In this document: positions 57,839-64,000 of the stretch, piece after piece | Layout of the letters: the number at the start of each line of letters is the position of its first letter | How positions within the stretch are numbered: the stretch's first letter is position 1 | Assembly: GCA_964453335.1 (NCBI GenBank) | Contig: CAYVOK010000006.1 | Span: 1 to 64,000, forward strand | Direction: 5' to 3' | DNA from: VGBO01 sp964453335 | GTDB taxonomy: Bacteria > Actinomycetota > Acidimicrobiia > Acidimicrobiales > CAIXPF01 | Length of the DNA stretch: 64,000 bases | Position numbers and translations under genes: made by a program | Notes under the pieces: model-generated | The model's database searches: none | Told to the model about the DNA's origin: nothing | Seen by the model: the letters and a program-made list of their open reading frames with translations, nothing else

Positions 57839-58329
57839 GACGGGGGCACCTCGCGCTTCGCCGAGAGGTTCGTGCGGGTGTAGCTGAGGACGAGCTCACC
57901 GCGCTGGTTGTAGGCCTCGGTGCGCCAGGTGACGATGCCCTCACGGGGTCGGCTCGACGACTCGCGCTTGTCGAGCACCGTCGAACGTGCGGTGACGGTG
58001 TCACCGGGATGGACGGGGACACCGAACTCGCACTCGTTGACCCCGAGGAACGGGCCGCCACCCTCGGAGAGGTCCTCGACGGACAGGCCGACCACCGTGC
58101 ACAACAGCAACATCGGGTTCACGAGCTCACGCGGGTGCCCCTCGCTGCGTGCGAGTTCTGCGTTGGTGTACCGCGGGTTGAACGCGAGGGTCGCCGTGGT
58201 GAAGAAGCTGTTGTCGCCCTCGGTGAAGGTGCGACCCCAGTGGTGGTCGAAGACCTGACCGATCTCGAAGTCCTCGTACTGGTGGCCGTGCGGCACCGGT
58301 GGGAACGCCGCGGGATCGAACGTGGTCAC
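57835..58329 (-). CDS. MaoC N-terminal/FAS1-like hot-dog dehydratase
   Basis: First gene of the operon, 164 residues. Seen: YEDFEIGQVFDHHWGRTFTE, GDNSFFTTATLAFNP (the 'tegDn..f..l..n' segment), a second block NPMLLLCTVVGLSVEDLSEG and VPVHPGDTVTARSTVLDKRE. It is of the MaoC_dehydrat_N family found as partner of itaconyl-/mesaconyl-type hydratases. The GTG at 58329 is supported by a -10 element 7 bases upstream and leaderless initiation. It overlaps the acyl-CoA dehydrogenase gene by 4 bases. Divergent from the MmgE/PrpD gene. Confidence 0.85.
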   Translation of the reverse strand: MTTFDPAAFPPVPHGHQYEDFEIGQVFDHHWGRTFTEGDNSFFTTATLAFNPRYTNAELARSEGHPRELVNPMLLLCTVVGLSVEDLSEGGGPFLGVNECEFGVPVHPGDTVTARSTVLDKRESSSRPREGIVTWRTEAYNQRGELVLSYTRTNLSAKREVPPS

Positions 58330-58336
58330 GGGCAGG

Positions 58337-58342
58337 AACGTA
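58337..58342 (-). promoter_or_regulatory. -10 element TACGTT for the leaderless six-gene CoA operon
   Basis: Minus-strand TACGTT ends 7 bases before GTG 58329. No other gap within the operon is longer than 15 bases, so this single promoter probably serves all six genes. Confidence 0.5.
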
Positions 58343-58386
58343 GTCTGTCGACCGCGGCAGCGCGTGGGGACGCAGTCGCTGCGACT

Positions 58387-58393
58387 GGGGGAG
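58387..58393 (+). promoter_or_regulatory. Shine-Dalgarno GGGGGAG deciding the MmgE/PrpD start
   Basis: GGGGGAG is 7 bases before ATG 58401 but only one base before ATG 58395, so the second Met is the likely start. Confidence 0.5.
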
Positions 58394-58400
58394 CATGGTC

Positions 58401-59753
58401 ATGGCTGGTGGGATCACGGCACGTCTCGTCGAGGTCGGTCGGGGCGTCGACGCAGCGGCGCTCCCCGACGAGGTCCTCGAGGTGGCCCGGCACTGTGTGC
58501 TCGACTGGCTGGGTTGCACGATCGCAGCGGTGGACGAGCCCCTCGTCGGCATCCTCCGCAACGAGATCGTCGCCGGGGACGGCGGGACGGATGCGACGCT
58601 GGTCGCGTCCGGTGGTCGGACCTCCGTGCTGACCGCGGCGCTCGTGAACGGTGCGGCGTCGCATGCGCTCGATTTCGACGACACCCACCGCATCCTGAGC
58701 GGGCATCCGACGGTCCCCGTCCTCCCCGCAGTCGGCGCCCTCGCCGAACGCGACCGACGCAGCGGCATCGATCTCCTCGCGGCGCTCGTCGCCGGGATCG
58801 AGGTGGAGTGCCGCCTCGGCGCCCTCCTCGGGGCCCCGCACTACGACATCGGTTGGCACGCCACGGCGACGCTCGGCACCTTCGGTGCTGCGGCCGCCGT
58901 CGCACACCTCCTCGGGCTCGACGAGGGCTCCTGGCGCAATGCGCTCGGTCTCGCCGGGACGCAGGCGGCCGGCCTCAAGTCGGGCTTCGGCACGATGGCG
59001 AAGCCGCTGCACGCAGGTCGTGCGGCGCAGAGCGGGCTGCTGGCCGCGCTCTTGGCCCGCGGCGGGTTCACGGCGAACCCGGACATCGTCGAGACCTCCC
59101 AGGGGTTCAGTGCCGCCCTCGCCGGGATCGCCGAACCCGACGCCGGGCGTCTCGACCGCTGGGACGGCCGGTTCATGGTGCGCGACACGTTGTTCAAGTA
59201 CCACGCAGCCTGTTACCTGACCCATGCGCCCATCAACGCGCTCACCGAGATCCGCGATGCACTCGGGTCGGACTTCCGTCCCGGTGATGTCGACCACGTC
59301 GACATCCGGATCGACCCGCCGGCGCTGAAGGTGTGCAACATCGCCGAACCGACGACCGGGCTCGAGGGGAAGTTCTCGCTCCGGGCGACCGCGGCGATGG
59401 CGCTCCTCGGCCGCGACACGGCAGCGCTCGACAGCTTCTCCGACGCCGTGGTGACCGCGCCCGACGTCGTCGCGCTGCGCGACCGGGTCTCGGTGCGCGG
59501 CGACGCGTCCGTCTCCTTCATGCGGGCCGAGGTGACCGTGGCGCTGCGCGACGGCTCGACGCGCTCCGTGCTCGCCGACTCCTCGCGCCCGGCGGACGAT
59601 CTCGGTCGGCAGTGGGACGCGCTCGTCCGGAAGTTCGTGGGCCTCGTGCGGCCGGTGCTCGGCGAGGAGCGCGCGCTCGAGCTCGTCGACCTGGTGGGTC
59701 GCCTCGACGAGCTCGACGACGTGGGCGCGCTGTGGCGGGCCACGATCCGCTGA
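58401..59753 (+). CDS. MmgE/PrpD family protein (2-methylcitrate dehydratase / cis-aconitate decarboxylase superfamily)
   Basis: A 450-residue protein of the MmgE/PrpD fold. Key residues are present at family positions: HALDFDDTHRILSGHP gives Asp91, Thr95 and His102; Lys201 in GTMAKPLHAGRAAQSG; Lys266 in LFKYHAACYLTH. The 65-residue step between the two Lys matches that between Lys207 and Lys272 of human cis-aconitate decarboxylase (from memory of the published active site), and D/T/H sit as D93/T97/H103 there with one extra residue. The same residues also occur in dehydratase members, so this does not settle the reaction. It is divergent from the CitE/CoA-transferase/MaoC operon, which would process itaconate if made. 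Confidence 0.85.
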   Translation: MAGGITARLVEVGRGVDAAALPDEVLEVARHCVLDWLGCTIAAVDEPLVGILRNEIVAGDGGTDATLVASGGRTSVLTAALVNGAASHALDFDDTHRILSGHPTVPVLPAVGALAERDRRSGIDLLAALVAGIEVECRLGALLGAPHYDIGWHATATLGTFGAAAAVAHLLGLDEGSWRNALGLAGTQAAGLKSGFGTMAKPLHAGRAAQSGLLAALLARGGFTANPDIVETSQGFSAALAGIAEPDAGRLDRWDGRFMVRDTLFKYHAACYLTHAPINALTEIRDALGSDFRPGDVDHVDIRIDPPALKVCNIAEPTTGLEGKFSLRATAAMALLGRDTAALDSFSDAVVTAPDVVALRDRVSVRGDASVSFMRAEVTVALRDGSTRSVLADSSRPADDLGRQWDALVRKFVGLVRPVLGEERALELVDLVGRLDELDDVGALWRATIR

Positions 59754-59785
59754 CGGGACGGTCCGGTCTGGGAAGATCGACCTCC

Positions 59786-59977
59786 ATGGTCGACACGGCG
59801 GCGTCCTTCACCTGCCCACGCTGCGGCGAGGCAGTGATCGAGGAGTACTACGGGCCGTGCTCGGCCTGCCGCACCGCCCTGCGCGCGCTCGTGGGCTCTG
59901 CCGGCCGAGACGTCGAGGTCGCGGCCTACGAGCCGAAGATGAACGTGACCCCGAACGCCGTCGCTACGAAGGAGTGA
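59786..59977 (+). CDS. Small zinc-ribbon protein
   Basis: A 63-residue protein with two Cys pairs, FTCPRCGEAVIEEYYGPC and CSACR (C10, C13 and C25, C28 approximately), fitting a zinc ribbon. The C-terminal tail YEPKMNVTPNAVATKE looks conserved-protein-like, but no function is known to me. ATG 59786 follows PrpD by 32 bases. The last 14 bases overlap the end of the minus-strand TetR gene. Confidence 0.6.
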   Translation: MVDTAASFTCPRCGEAVIEEYYGPCSACRTALRALVGSAGRDVEVAAYEPKMNVTPNAVATKE

Positions 59978-60231
59978 CGGCGGGTTCCTCGACGGCGGGG
60001 TCGAGCGGGAGGAAGGCGACGAAGCCGTCCCGGACGCACCGGGTCAGGAGGTCGGCGAGGTGGTCCTCCTCGAGGTCGCGGTCCTCGAGCCAGTTCAGCA
60101 GGGCCGCCTCGAGGAGGCCGACGAGGCCGGCCAGTGCGAGGCGGGCCTCCGGACCGCCACCGACGACCGCGCCGAGTTCGCGTGCGCGCTGTCGGCGGGC
60201 CCGTTGCACCGCCGGATGCTGGGCCGCGGCG
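59964..60231 (-). CDS. TetR family regulator, C-terminal part, cut by assembly gap
   Basis: About 88 residues of a TetR ligand-binding domain are visible (AVVGGGPEARLALAGLVGLLEAALLNW, then LEEDHLADLLTRCVRDGFV; mostly amphipathic helices). The N-terminal HTH is lost in the 100-N gap. A possible start is the ATG whose complement is at 60334-60336, with a -10 TATGGT (60357-60362 on the minus strand). The given 100 N leave too little room for a complete TetR protein, so the gap is underestimated. It could regulate the CoA operon or the crotonase operon next to it. Confidence 0.7.
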
Positions 60232-60331
60232 NNNNNNNNNNNNNNNNNNNNNNNNNNNNNNNNNNNNNNNNNNNNNNNNNNNNNNNNNNNNNNNNNNNNN
60301 NNNNNNNNNNNNNNNNNNNNNNNNNNNNNNN
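60232..60331. other. Assembly gap of exactly 100 N
   Basis: Second 100-N placeholder; removes the DNA-binding half of the TetR gene. Confidence 0.98.
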
Positions 60332-60355
60332 CGCATGTGACGAATGGCACACCGG

Positions 60356-60367
60356 GACCATACGGTC
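60356..60367. promoter_or_regulatory. Possible operator GACC-ATAC-GGTC
   Basis: Short inverted repeat overlapping the presumed minus-strand -10 of the truncated TetR gene. The arms are only 4 bp, so this is weak; autorepression by the TetR protein is a possibility. Confidence 0.25.
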
Positions 60368-60404
60368 GGGCCTCGGTACTGTCAAGCAACGACGTCGGCG
60401 CCCC

Positions 60405-60410
60405 TAGGGT
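60405..60410 (+). promoter_or_regulatory. -10 element TAGGGT for leaderless DUF5522 gene
   Basis: TAGGGT ends 6 bases before GTG 60417. Confidence 0.5.
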
Positions 60411-60416
60411 CGTTGC

Positions 60417-60647
60417 GTGTCCGATCGTCTGCGACCCGACGGGATCGATCACCCCCTCGACGCCCGCCTGCCGCACGACCCTGCGGTCCGTGCCGCGATC
60501 CTCGCTGCGCACGCCGCAGCGGTCGAACGTAACTCGGAGACCTACGTCGACCCTCGCTCCCGCCTCATGGTGCTCACCGCAGCGACCCTCGCGGCACGTG
60601 GGACGTGTTGCGGCAGCGGCTGTCGCCACTGCCCCTACGAGGCCTGA
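60417..60647 (+). CDS. DUF5522 small Cys-rich protein
   Basis: A 76-residue protein whose end GTCCGSGCRHCPYEA is the DUF5522 signature (C-C-x2-x-C-R-H-C-P-Y). The four Cys and a His look like a metal or Fe-S site. The N-terminal part is helical with ETYVDPRSRLMVLTA. The function of the family is unknown. The GTG start is backed by a -10 element 6 bases upstream. Confidence 0.82.
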   Translation: MSDRLRPDGIDHPLDARLPHDPAVRAAILAAHAAAVERNSETYVDPRSRLMVLTAATLAARGTCCGSGCRHCPYEA

Positions 60648-60748
60648 CCCGACGTTCGAGGGACTCTCGGCGGTGGCGCGGCGGGCCATAGCGGGGCAAT
60701 GTGGGAGGACGTCGTGGCGCCGACCACGACCCGGGACCCGGAGGGATC

Positions 60749-61555
60749 ATGGGGGAGCGGATCAGTGTGCGGATCGACGGCGGGGTAGCGGACGTCCGCC
60801 TCGACCGGCCCGAGAAGATCAACGCCCTCGACGGGGCGATGTTCCGGGAACTCGTCGAGACCGGTGACGCCCTCGCCGCCGACCCCGCCGTGCGCGCGGT
60901 CGTGCTGTCGGGCAACGGCCGCGGGTTCTGTGCCGGTCTCGACTTCGACAGCTTCCGGGGCATGGCCGGGGACGGTGACGGTCCGGTCATCGGCCGGGTC
61001 GCCGACGCCCCGGCCCGGATCACGAACCACGGTCAGCAGGCTGCCTACACCTGGACGGAGATGCCGGTACCGGTCATCGTCGCGGTGCACGGCGTGGCGC
61101 TCGGTGGGGGTTGCCAGATCGCGCTCGCGGGAGACATCCGCATCGTCGCGCCCGACGCTCGGTTCTCGGTCCTCGAGATCCGCTGGGGGCTCACCCCGGA
61201 CATGACGGGGACCCAGCTCCTGCCGCGCCTCGTCGGGCTCGACGTGGCCAAGGAGCTGACCTTCACCGGACGGATGGTCGATGGAGCGGAGGCGGTGCGG
61301 ATCGGGCTCGCGACGCGACTTTCCGACGACCCGCGCACGGATGCGCTCGCACTTGCGCACGAGATCGCTGCGAGCAACCCGCATGCCGTCCGCGGCGCCA
61401 AGCACCTGCTCGAGATCGCCGGCCGGGTCAGCCTCGCCGAGGGGTTCGCCGAGGAGGAGCGCGTCATCAAGGGACTCATCGGCTCCCCGAACCAGGTCGA
61501 GGCGGTGCGCGCCTACTTCGAGAAGCGTCCGCCGGTCTTCGCCGATCCGACCTGA
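60749..61555 (+). CDS. Enoyl-CoA hydratase/isomerase (crotonase) family protein
   Basis: Crotonase-fold protein of 268 residues. Landmarks: VRLDRPEKINALDGAMFREL, GRGFCAGLDFDSF (oxyanion hole), HGVALGGGCQIALAGDIRI and FSVLEIRWGLTPDMTGTQLL. In crotonase the two catalytic Glu are at GGGCELA and PEI. Here the first is Gln (GGGCQIA) while the second (LEI) is kept, so it may act as an isomerase or hydrolase rather than a standard hydratase. ATG 60749 has GGAGGG only 3 bases away. Followed 3 bases later by the FAD oxidase gene. Confidence 0.87.
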   Translation: MGERISVRIDGGVADVRLDRPEKINALDGAMFRELVETGDALAADPAVRAVVLSGNGRGFCAGLDFDSFRGMAGDGDGPVIGRVADAPARITNHGQQAAYTWTEMPVPVIVAVHGVALGGGCQIALAGDIRIVAPDARFSVLEIRWGLTPDMTGTQLLPRLVGLDVAKELTFTGRMVDGAEAVRIGLATRLSDDPRTDALALAHEIAASNPHAVRGAKHLLEIAGRVSLAEGFAEEERVIKGLIGSPNQVEAVRAYFEKRPPVFADPT

Positions 61556-61558
61556 GCC

Positions 61559-62953
61559 GTGTTCGACGACGCGCTGCACCGGACGCTCGTCGGGATCGTC
61601 GGTCCGTCCCACGTCCTCGTCGACGACGATCTCACGGCCGGCTACCGGGTCGACTGGACCGGCCGGTTCAGGGGGACGACCCCGGCCGTCGTCCGACCGG
61701 CGGACACCGCCGAGGTCGCCGCAGTGGTGGCTGCGTGTCGCGCCGCCGGAGTCGCCCTCGTCCCCCAGGGCGGGAACACGGGACTCGTCGGCGGGGGCGT
61801 CCCGGGTGACGGCGAGGTGGTGCTGAGCCTGCGTCGCCTCGACCGCATCGAACCGGTCGACCGGCGTGCGGCACAGGTCACCGTCGGCGCCGGTGCCACG
61901 CTGGCAGCGGTGCAGCAGGCGGCGGTCGACGCCGGGTTCGCGTTCGGAGTCGACCTCGGTGCGCGCGCCGCCGCGACGATCGGCGGCATGGTCGCCACGA
62001 ACGCCGGGGGACTGCACCTGATCCGCCACGGCGGCATGCGCCAGCAGGTCGTCGGTCACGAGGCGGTGCTCGCGGACGGGTCGGTCGTCCGCCATCTCGG
62101 TGGTCTCCTCAAGGACAACACCGGTTACGACCTCGGGAGCCTGCTCTGCGGGAGCGAGGGGACGCTCGCTGTCGTCACGGCCGTGCGGCTGCGGCTCGTG
62201 CGCCGCTCGGAACACCGGGTGGCTGCGCTCCTCGCCTTCACGACGGTCGATGCCGCGCTCGAGGGGGCGTGGGCATTGCGGGACACGCTCACGTCGCTCG
62301 AGGCGATCGAACTGTTCTTCGGCGAGGGCGTCGAGCTGGTCTGCGGGGTGCTCGGCGCTGCGGCCCCGTTCGGCGTCACGCACCCCGTCTACGTGCTCGT
62401 GTCGTGTGCCGACGACCGTGATCCCACCGACGATCTCGCCGGCGCGGTCGACGGGCTCGACGGGGTCGTCGACGTCGCCGTCGCGAGCACCGCCGAGCGC
62501 CGGGCGGCGCTCTGGCGTCTCCGCGAGGGGCACACGGAGGCGATCAACAGCCTCGGCCCACCGCACAAGCTCGACATCACGCTGCTTGCGTCGGCCCTGC
62601 CCGCCTTCCCCGAACAGGTGCGGGCCAGGGTCGCCGCCGTGGATCCCGCCGCTCGGGTGTGGTTGTTCGGTCACGTCGGTGACGGGAACCTGCACGTGAA
62701 CGTGACCGGGCCCGCGCCCGACGACGACCGCACGGACGAGGCCGTACTCGAGCTCGTCGCATCCCTCGGCGGCAGCATCTCCGCCGAGCACGGCATCGGG
62801 GTGGCGAAGCGCGCCTACCTGCACCTCAACCGCACACCGGCGGAGATCGCTGCGTTCCGGGCGATCAAGGGGGCGCTCGACCCGGACGGGATCCTCAACC
62901 CGCGTGTCCTGCTGCCCCCGGTCGGGGCCCCGACCACGCCCCCCGTTCGATGA
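61559..62953 (+). CDS. FAD-linked oxidase (GlcD/D-2-hydroxyacid dehydrogenase type)
   Basis: Oxidises a D-2-hydroxyacid, 464 residues. The FAD-binding PCMH domain has VVRPADTAEVAAVVAACRAAG, VPQGGNTGLVGGGVPG, GARAAATIGGMVATNAGGLH and DNTGYDLGSLLCGSEGTLAVVT. The C-terminal domain has LRLREGHTEAINS-like ALWRLREGHTEAINSLGPPH, GHVGDGNLHVNV and SAEHGIGVAKRAYLHL. The GHVGDGNLH and EHGIG motifs are those of D-lactate/D-2-hydroxyglutarate dehydrogenases. The last 59 bases overlap the end of the GDPD gene. Co-transcribed with the crotonase gene. Confidence 0.9.
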   Translation: MFDDALHRTLVGIVGPSHVLVDDDLTAGYRVDWTGRFRGTTPAVVRPADTAEVAAVVAACRAAGVALVPQGGNTGLVGGGVPGDGEVVLSLRRLDRIEPVDRRAAQVTVGAGATLAAVQQAAVDAGFAFGVDLGARAAATIGGMVATNAGGLHLIRHGGMRQQVVGHEAVLADGSVVRHLGGLLKDNTGYDLGSLLCGSEGTLAVVTAVRLRLVRRSEHRVAALLAFTTVDAALEGAWALRDTLTSLEAIELFFGEGVELVCGVLGAAAPFGVTHPVYVLVSCADDRDPTDDLAGAVDGLDGVVDVAVASTAERRAALWRLREGHTEAINSLGPPHKLDITLLASALPAFPEQVRARVAAVDPAARVWLFGHVGDGNLHVNVTGPAPDDDRTDEAVLELVASLGGSISAEHGIGVAKRAYLHLNRTPAEIAAFRAIKGALDPDGILNPRVLLPPVGAPTTPPVR

Positions 62954-63695
62954 GGACGTCGCGCAGCAGCGTGGGGTGATCGGTCATCAGACCCGTCACG
63001 CCGAGGTCGAGCAGGCGGTGCATCGAGGTCGTGTCGTCGACGGTCCACACGTGCACGCCGAGACCCCAGGCCTGCGCCCGGGCGACGAAGCGGCGGTCGA
63101 CGACGGGTACGCCGCGGTGGCGGACGGGTACGAGCGCCGTCTGCGGGCCGGTCGGTCGTCGCAACGGGACGCCGAGGCTCCCGAACCTGATCCGGGCCAC
63201 CTCGGTGGGCCCCGTGGCCGTGCAGACCTGCGGCCCGAGACGTCGACGCACCTCGCGCAGGCGGGCGGGCGAGAACGCACCGATGCAGACCCGGTCGAGC
63301 GCAGCGCAGCGGCGTACGACGTCGCAGAGCAGGTCGACGACGGCGTCCTCCTTGGCGTCGATCGTGACGCGCAACCCAGGCCACGACCCGAGGAGGTCCT
63401 CGAGGAGCAGCGGCCGGTGTGCGTCGCCGGCCCCCGCCGGTGGCCGGAGACCGAACCTCGCGAGGTCGGCCCATGCGACCTCGGCGACCGGACCCCGGTG
63501 GTCGGTGGTCCGGTCGAGCGTGACGTCATGCCAGACCACGAGACGGTCGTCCCGTGTCCGCCGGACGTCGGTCTCGACGTAGCGGTACCCGAGCCGGACC
63601 GCGTGCTCGAATGCCTCGACGGAGTTCTCCGCCCGTTCGGCCGACCCGCCCCGGTGCGCATGGGCAACGGGACCATCGTGGTCGAGCCAACTCAT
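62895..63695 (-). CDS. Glycerophosphodiester phosphodiesterase
   Basis: Hydrolyses glycerophosphodiesters to sn-glycerol 3-phosphate + alcohol, 266 residues. Catalytic signature: AHAHRGGSAERAENSVEAF (His, Arg, Glu, Asn), YVETDVRRTRDDRLVVWHDVTLDRTT (Glu-x-Asp and His). VTIDAKEDAVVDLL and WGLGVHVWTVDDTTSMHRLLDLGVTGLMTDHP complete the fold. No signal peptide. ATG 63695 is chosen; GTG 63743 would add 16 basic residues. Minus-strand -10 TAGCGT at 63755-63760 is too far for leaderless use with either start. Confidence 0.93.
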   Translation of the reverse strand: MSWLDHDGPVAHAHRGGSAERAENSVEAFEHAVRLGYRYVETDVRRTRDDRLVVWHDVTLDRTTDHRGPVAEVAWADLARFGLRPPAGAGDAHRPLLLEDLLGSWPGLRVTIDAKEDAVVDLLCDVVRRCAALDRVCIGAFSPARLREVRRRLGPQVCTATGPTEVARIRFGSLGVPLRRPTGPQTALVPVRHRGVPVVDRRFVARAQAWGLGVHVWTVDDTTSMHRLLDLGVTGLMTDHPTLLRDVLIERGAWSGPRPGAAGHAG

Positions 63696-63773
63696 GACGT
63701 GCACCGACCGCCGTCGGCCTCGGTACCGGGGGTCGGGGGACACCGCACACCGGGACGCTACCGCCCGCCGTCC

Positions 63774-63779
63774 TAGGGT
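63774..63779 (+). promoter_or_regulatory. -10 element TAGGGT for leaderless transglutaminase-like gene
   Basis: TAGGGT ends 6 bases before GTG 63786. Confidence 0.5.
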
Positions 63780-63785
63780 CGTCCC

Positions 63786-64000
63786 GTGCCCGCTCACCAT
63801 CCGTCGGGTCCCGCGTCCGATCCTGTCGTCCGGCGGTTCGCCGGGCTCGTCGCCCGTCCGCCGGAAGCGGTGCCCCTCGACGAGGCGGCCGCCCTGCTCG
63901 GTGCGGTGCCACGGCGGGCCTGTGACGTCGAGGGCACCCTCGTGCGCCTCGACGAACTCGGTCGACGGGTACGCGAGGCCGGTGGTGATCTCGCCGCACT
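63786..64000 (+). CDS. Transglutaminase-like (SirB1 family) protein, 3' partial
   Basis: Only the first 71 codons lie in the window. The visible part, VVRRFAGLVARPPEAVPLDEAAALLGAVP followed by VRLDELGRRVREAGGDLAA (given as landmarks PLDEAAALL and LDELGRRV), matches the N-terminal part of SirB1/transglutaminase_9 proteins, in which 'idLd.aALliA' leads into the Ld-x-la helix. The catalytic region is outside. The identification is moderate because the sequence is short. The leaderless promoter supports the start. Confidence 0.5.
   Translation, partial: MPAHHPSGPASDPVVRRFAGLVARPPEAVPLDEAAALLGAVPRRACDVEGTLVRLDELGRRVREAGGDLAA

Noticed and set aside
1..64000. tRNA, rRNA, riboswitch, insertion sequence or phage features
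   Set aside because: Gaps between genes are short (longest about 170 bases outside assembly gaps) and none showed a cloverleaf, transposase, terminal repeats or a known riboswitch core by eye; a covariance-model search would be needed to exclude small RNAs.

Overview
The window looks like a chromosomal stretch of a very GC-rich actinobacterium, most likely a member of the class Acidimicrobiia. This is inferred from three things. The housekeeping order ruvB-queA-tgt-yajC-secD-secF-apt-rel-hisS-aspS keeps queuosine genes that most Streptomyces and Mycobacterium lack. SecD carries a Thr/Ser-rich extracytoplasmic linker. Many degradative CoA genes and small actinobacterial families (TIGR03084, DUF952, DUF5522) are present. 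Two runs of exactly 100 N and one of 10 N show that this is a scaffolded draft or metagenome assembly. No tRNA, rRNA, CRISPR array, insertion sequence or prophage was seen.

Layout. 1-12008: recombination, tRNA modification, Sec export, purine salvage, stringent response and two aminoacyl-tRNA synthetases, all on +. 12020-14369: a truncated sensor kinase at a gap, a universal stress protein, a RibD-like reductase and a cupin. 14401-18587: a methyltransferase, then lutABC for L-lactate oxidation and a DUF952 gene. 18584-21979: MFS exporter, AlkB-type dioxygenase, CCA-adding enzyme. 22018-29580: hydratase, SDR, two family III CoA-transferases, amidase, serine hydrolase, small membrane protein, ferredoxin. 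29711-36285: membrane-anchored glycosidase-like protein, then a run of small-molecule and CoA genes. 36359-40266: 2OG dioxygenase/CDGSH/HExxH operon, aminotransferase, M18 aminopeptidase. 40435-46510: gltBD. 46565-49378: SDR plus two glycosyltransferases. 49388-53226: quinone reductase, CrtC-like protein, MaoC hydratase, nitroreductase. 53257-59753: a six-gene CoA operon divergent from an MmgE/PrpD gene. 59786-64000: small zinc-ribbon gene, truncated TetR gene, DUF5522, crotonase, FAD oxidase, GDPD, and the start of a transglutaminase-like gene.

What stands out. (1) The 53257-59753 island has the parts list of a C5-dicarboxyl-CoA (itaconate/mesaconate type) breakdown route beside a gene of the cis-aconitate decarboxylase superfamily. 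(2) Tgt keeps its substrate and catalytic residues but has lost the three zinc-binding cysteines. (3) At least twenty genes have a TANNNT -10 hexamer ending 6-9 bases before the start codon, so leaderless transcription seems the rule; in three places the upstream gene's TAG stop is itself the first half of the -10. (4) At convergent gene ends the two opposed TGA stops often lie inside the arms of a small hairpin. (5) A perfect 10+10 inverted repeat sits just upstream of the stress-protein start. All functional statements rest on reading motifs by eye; no database search was run.
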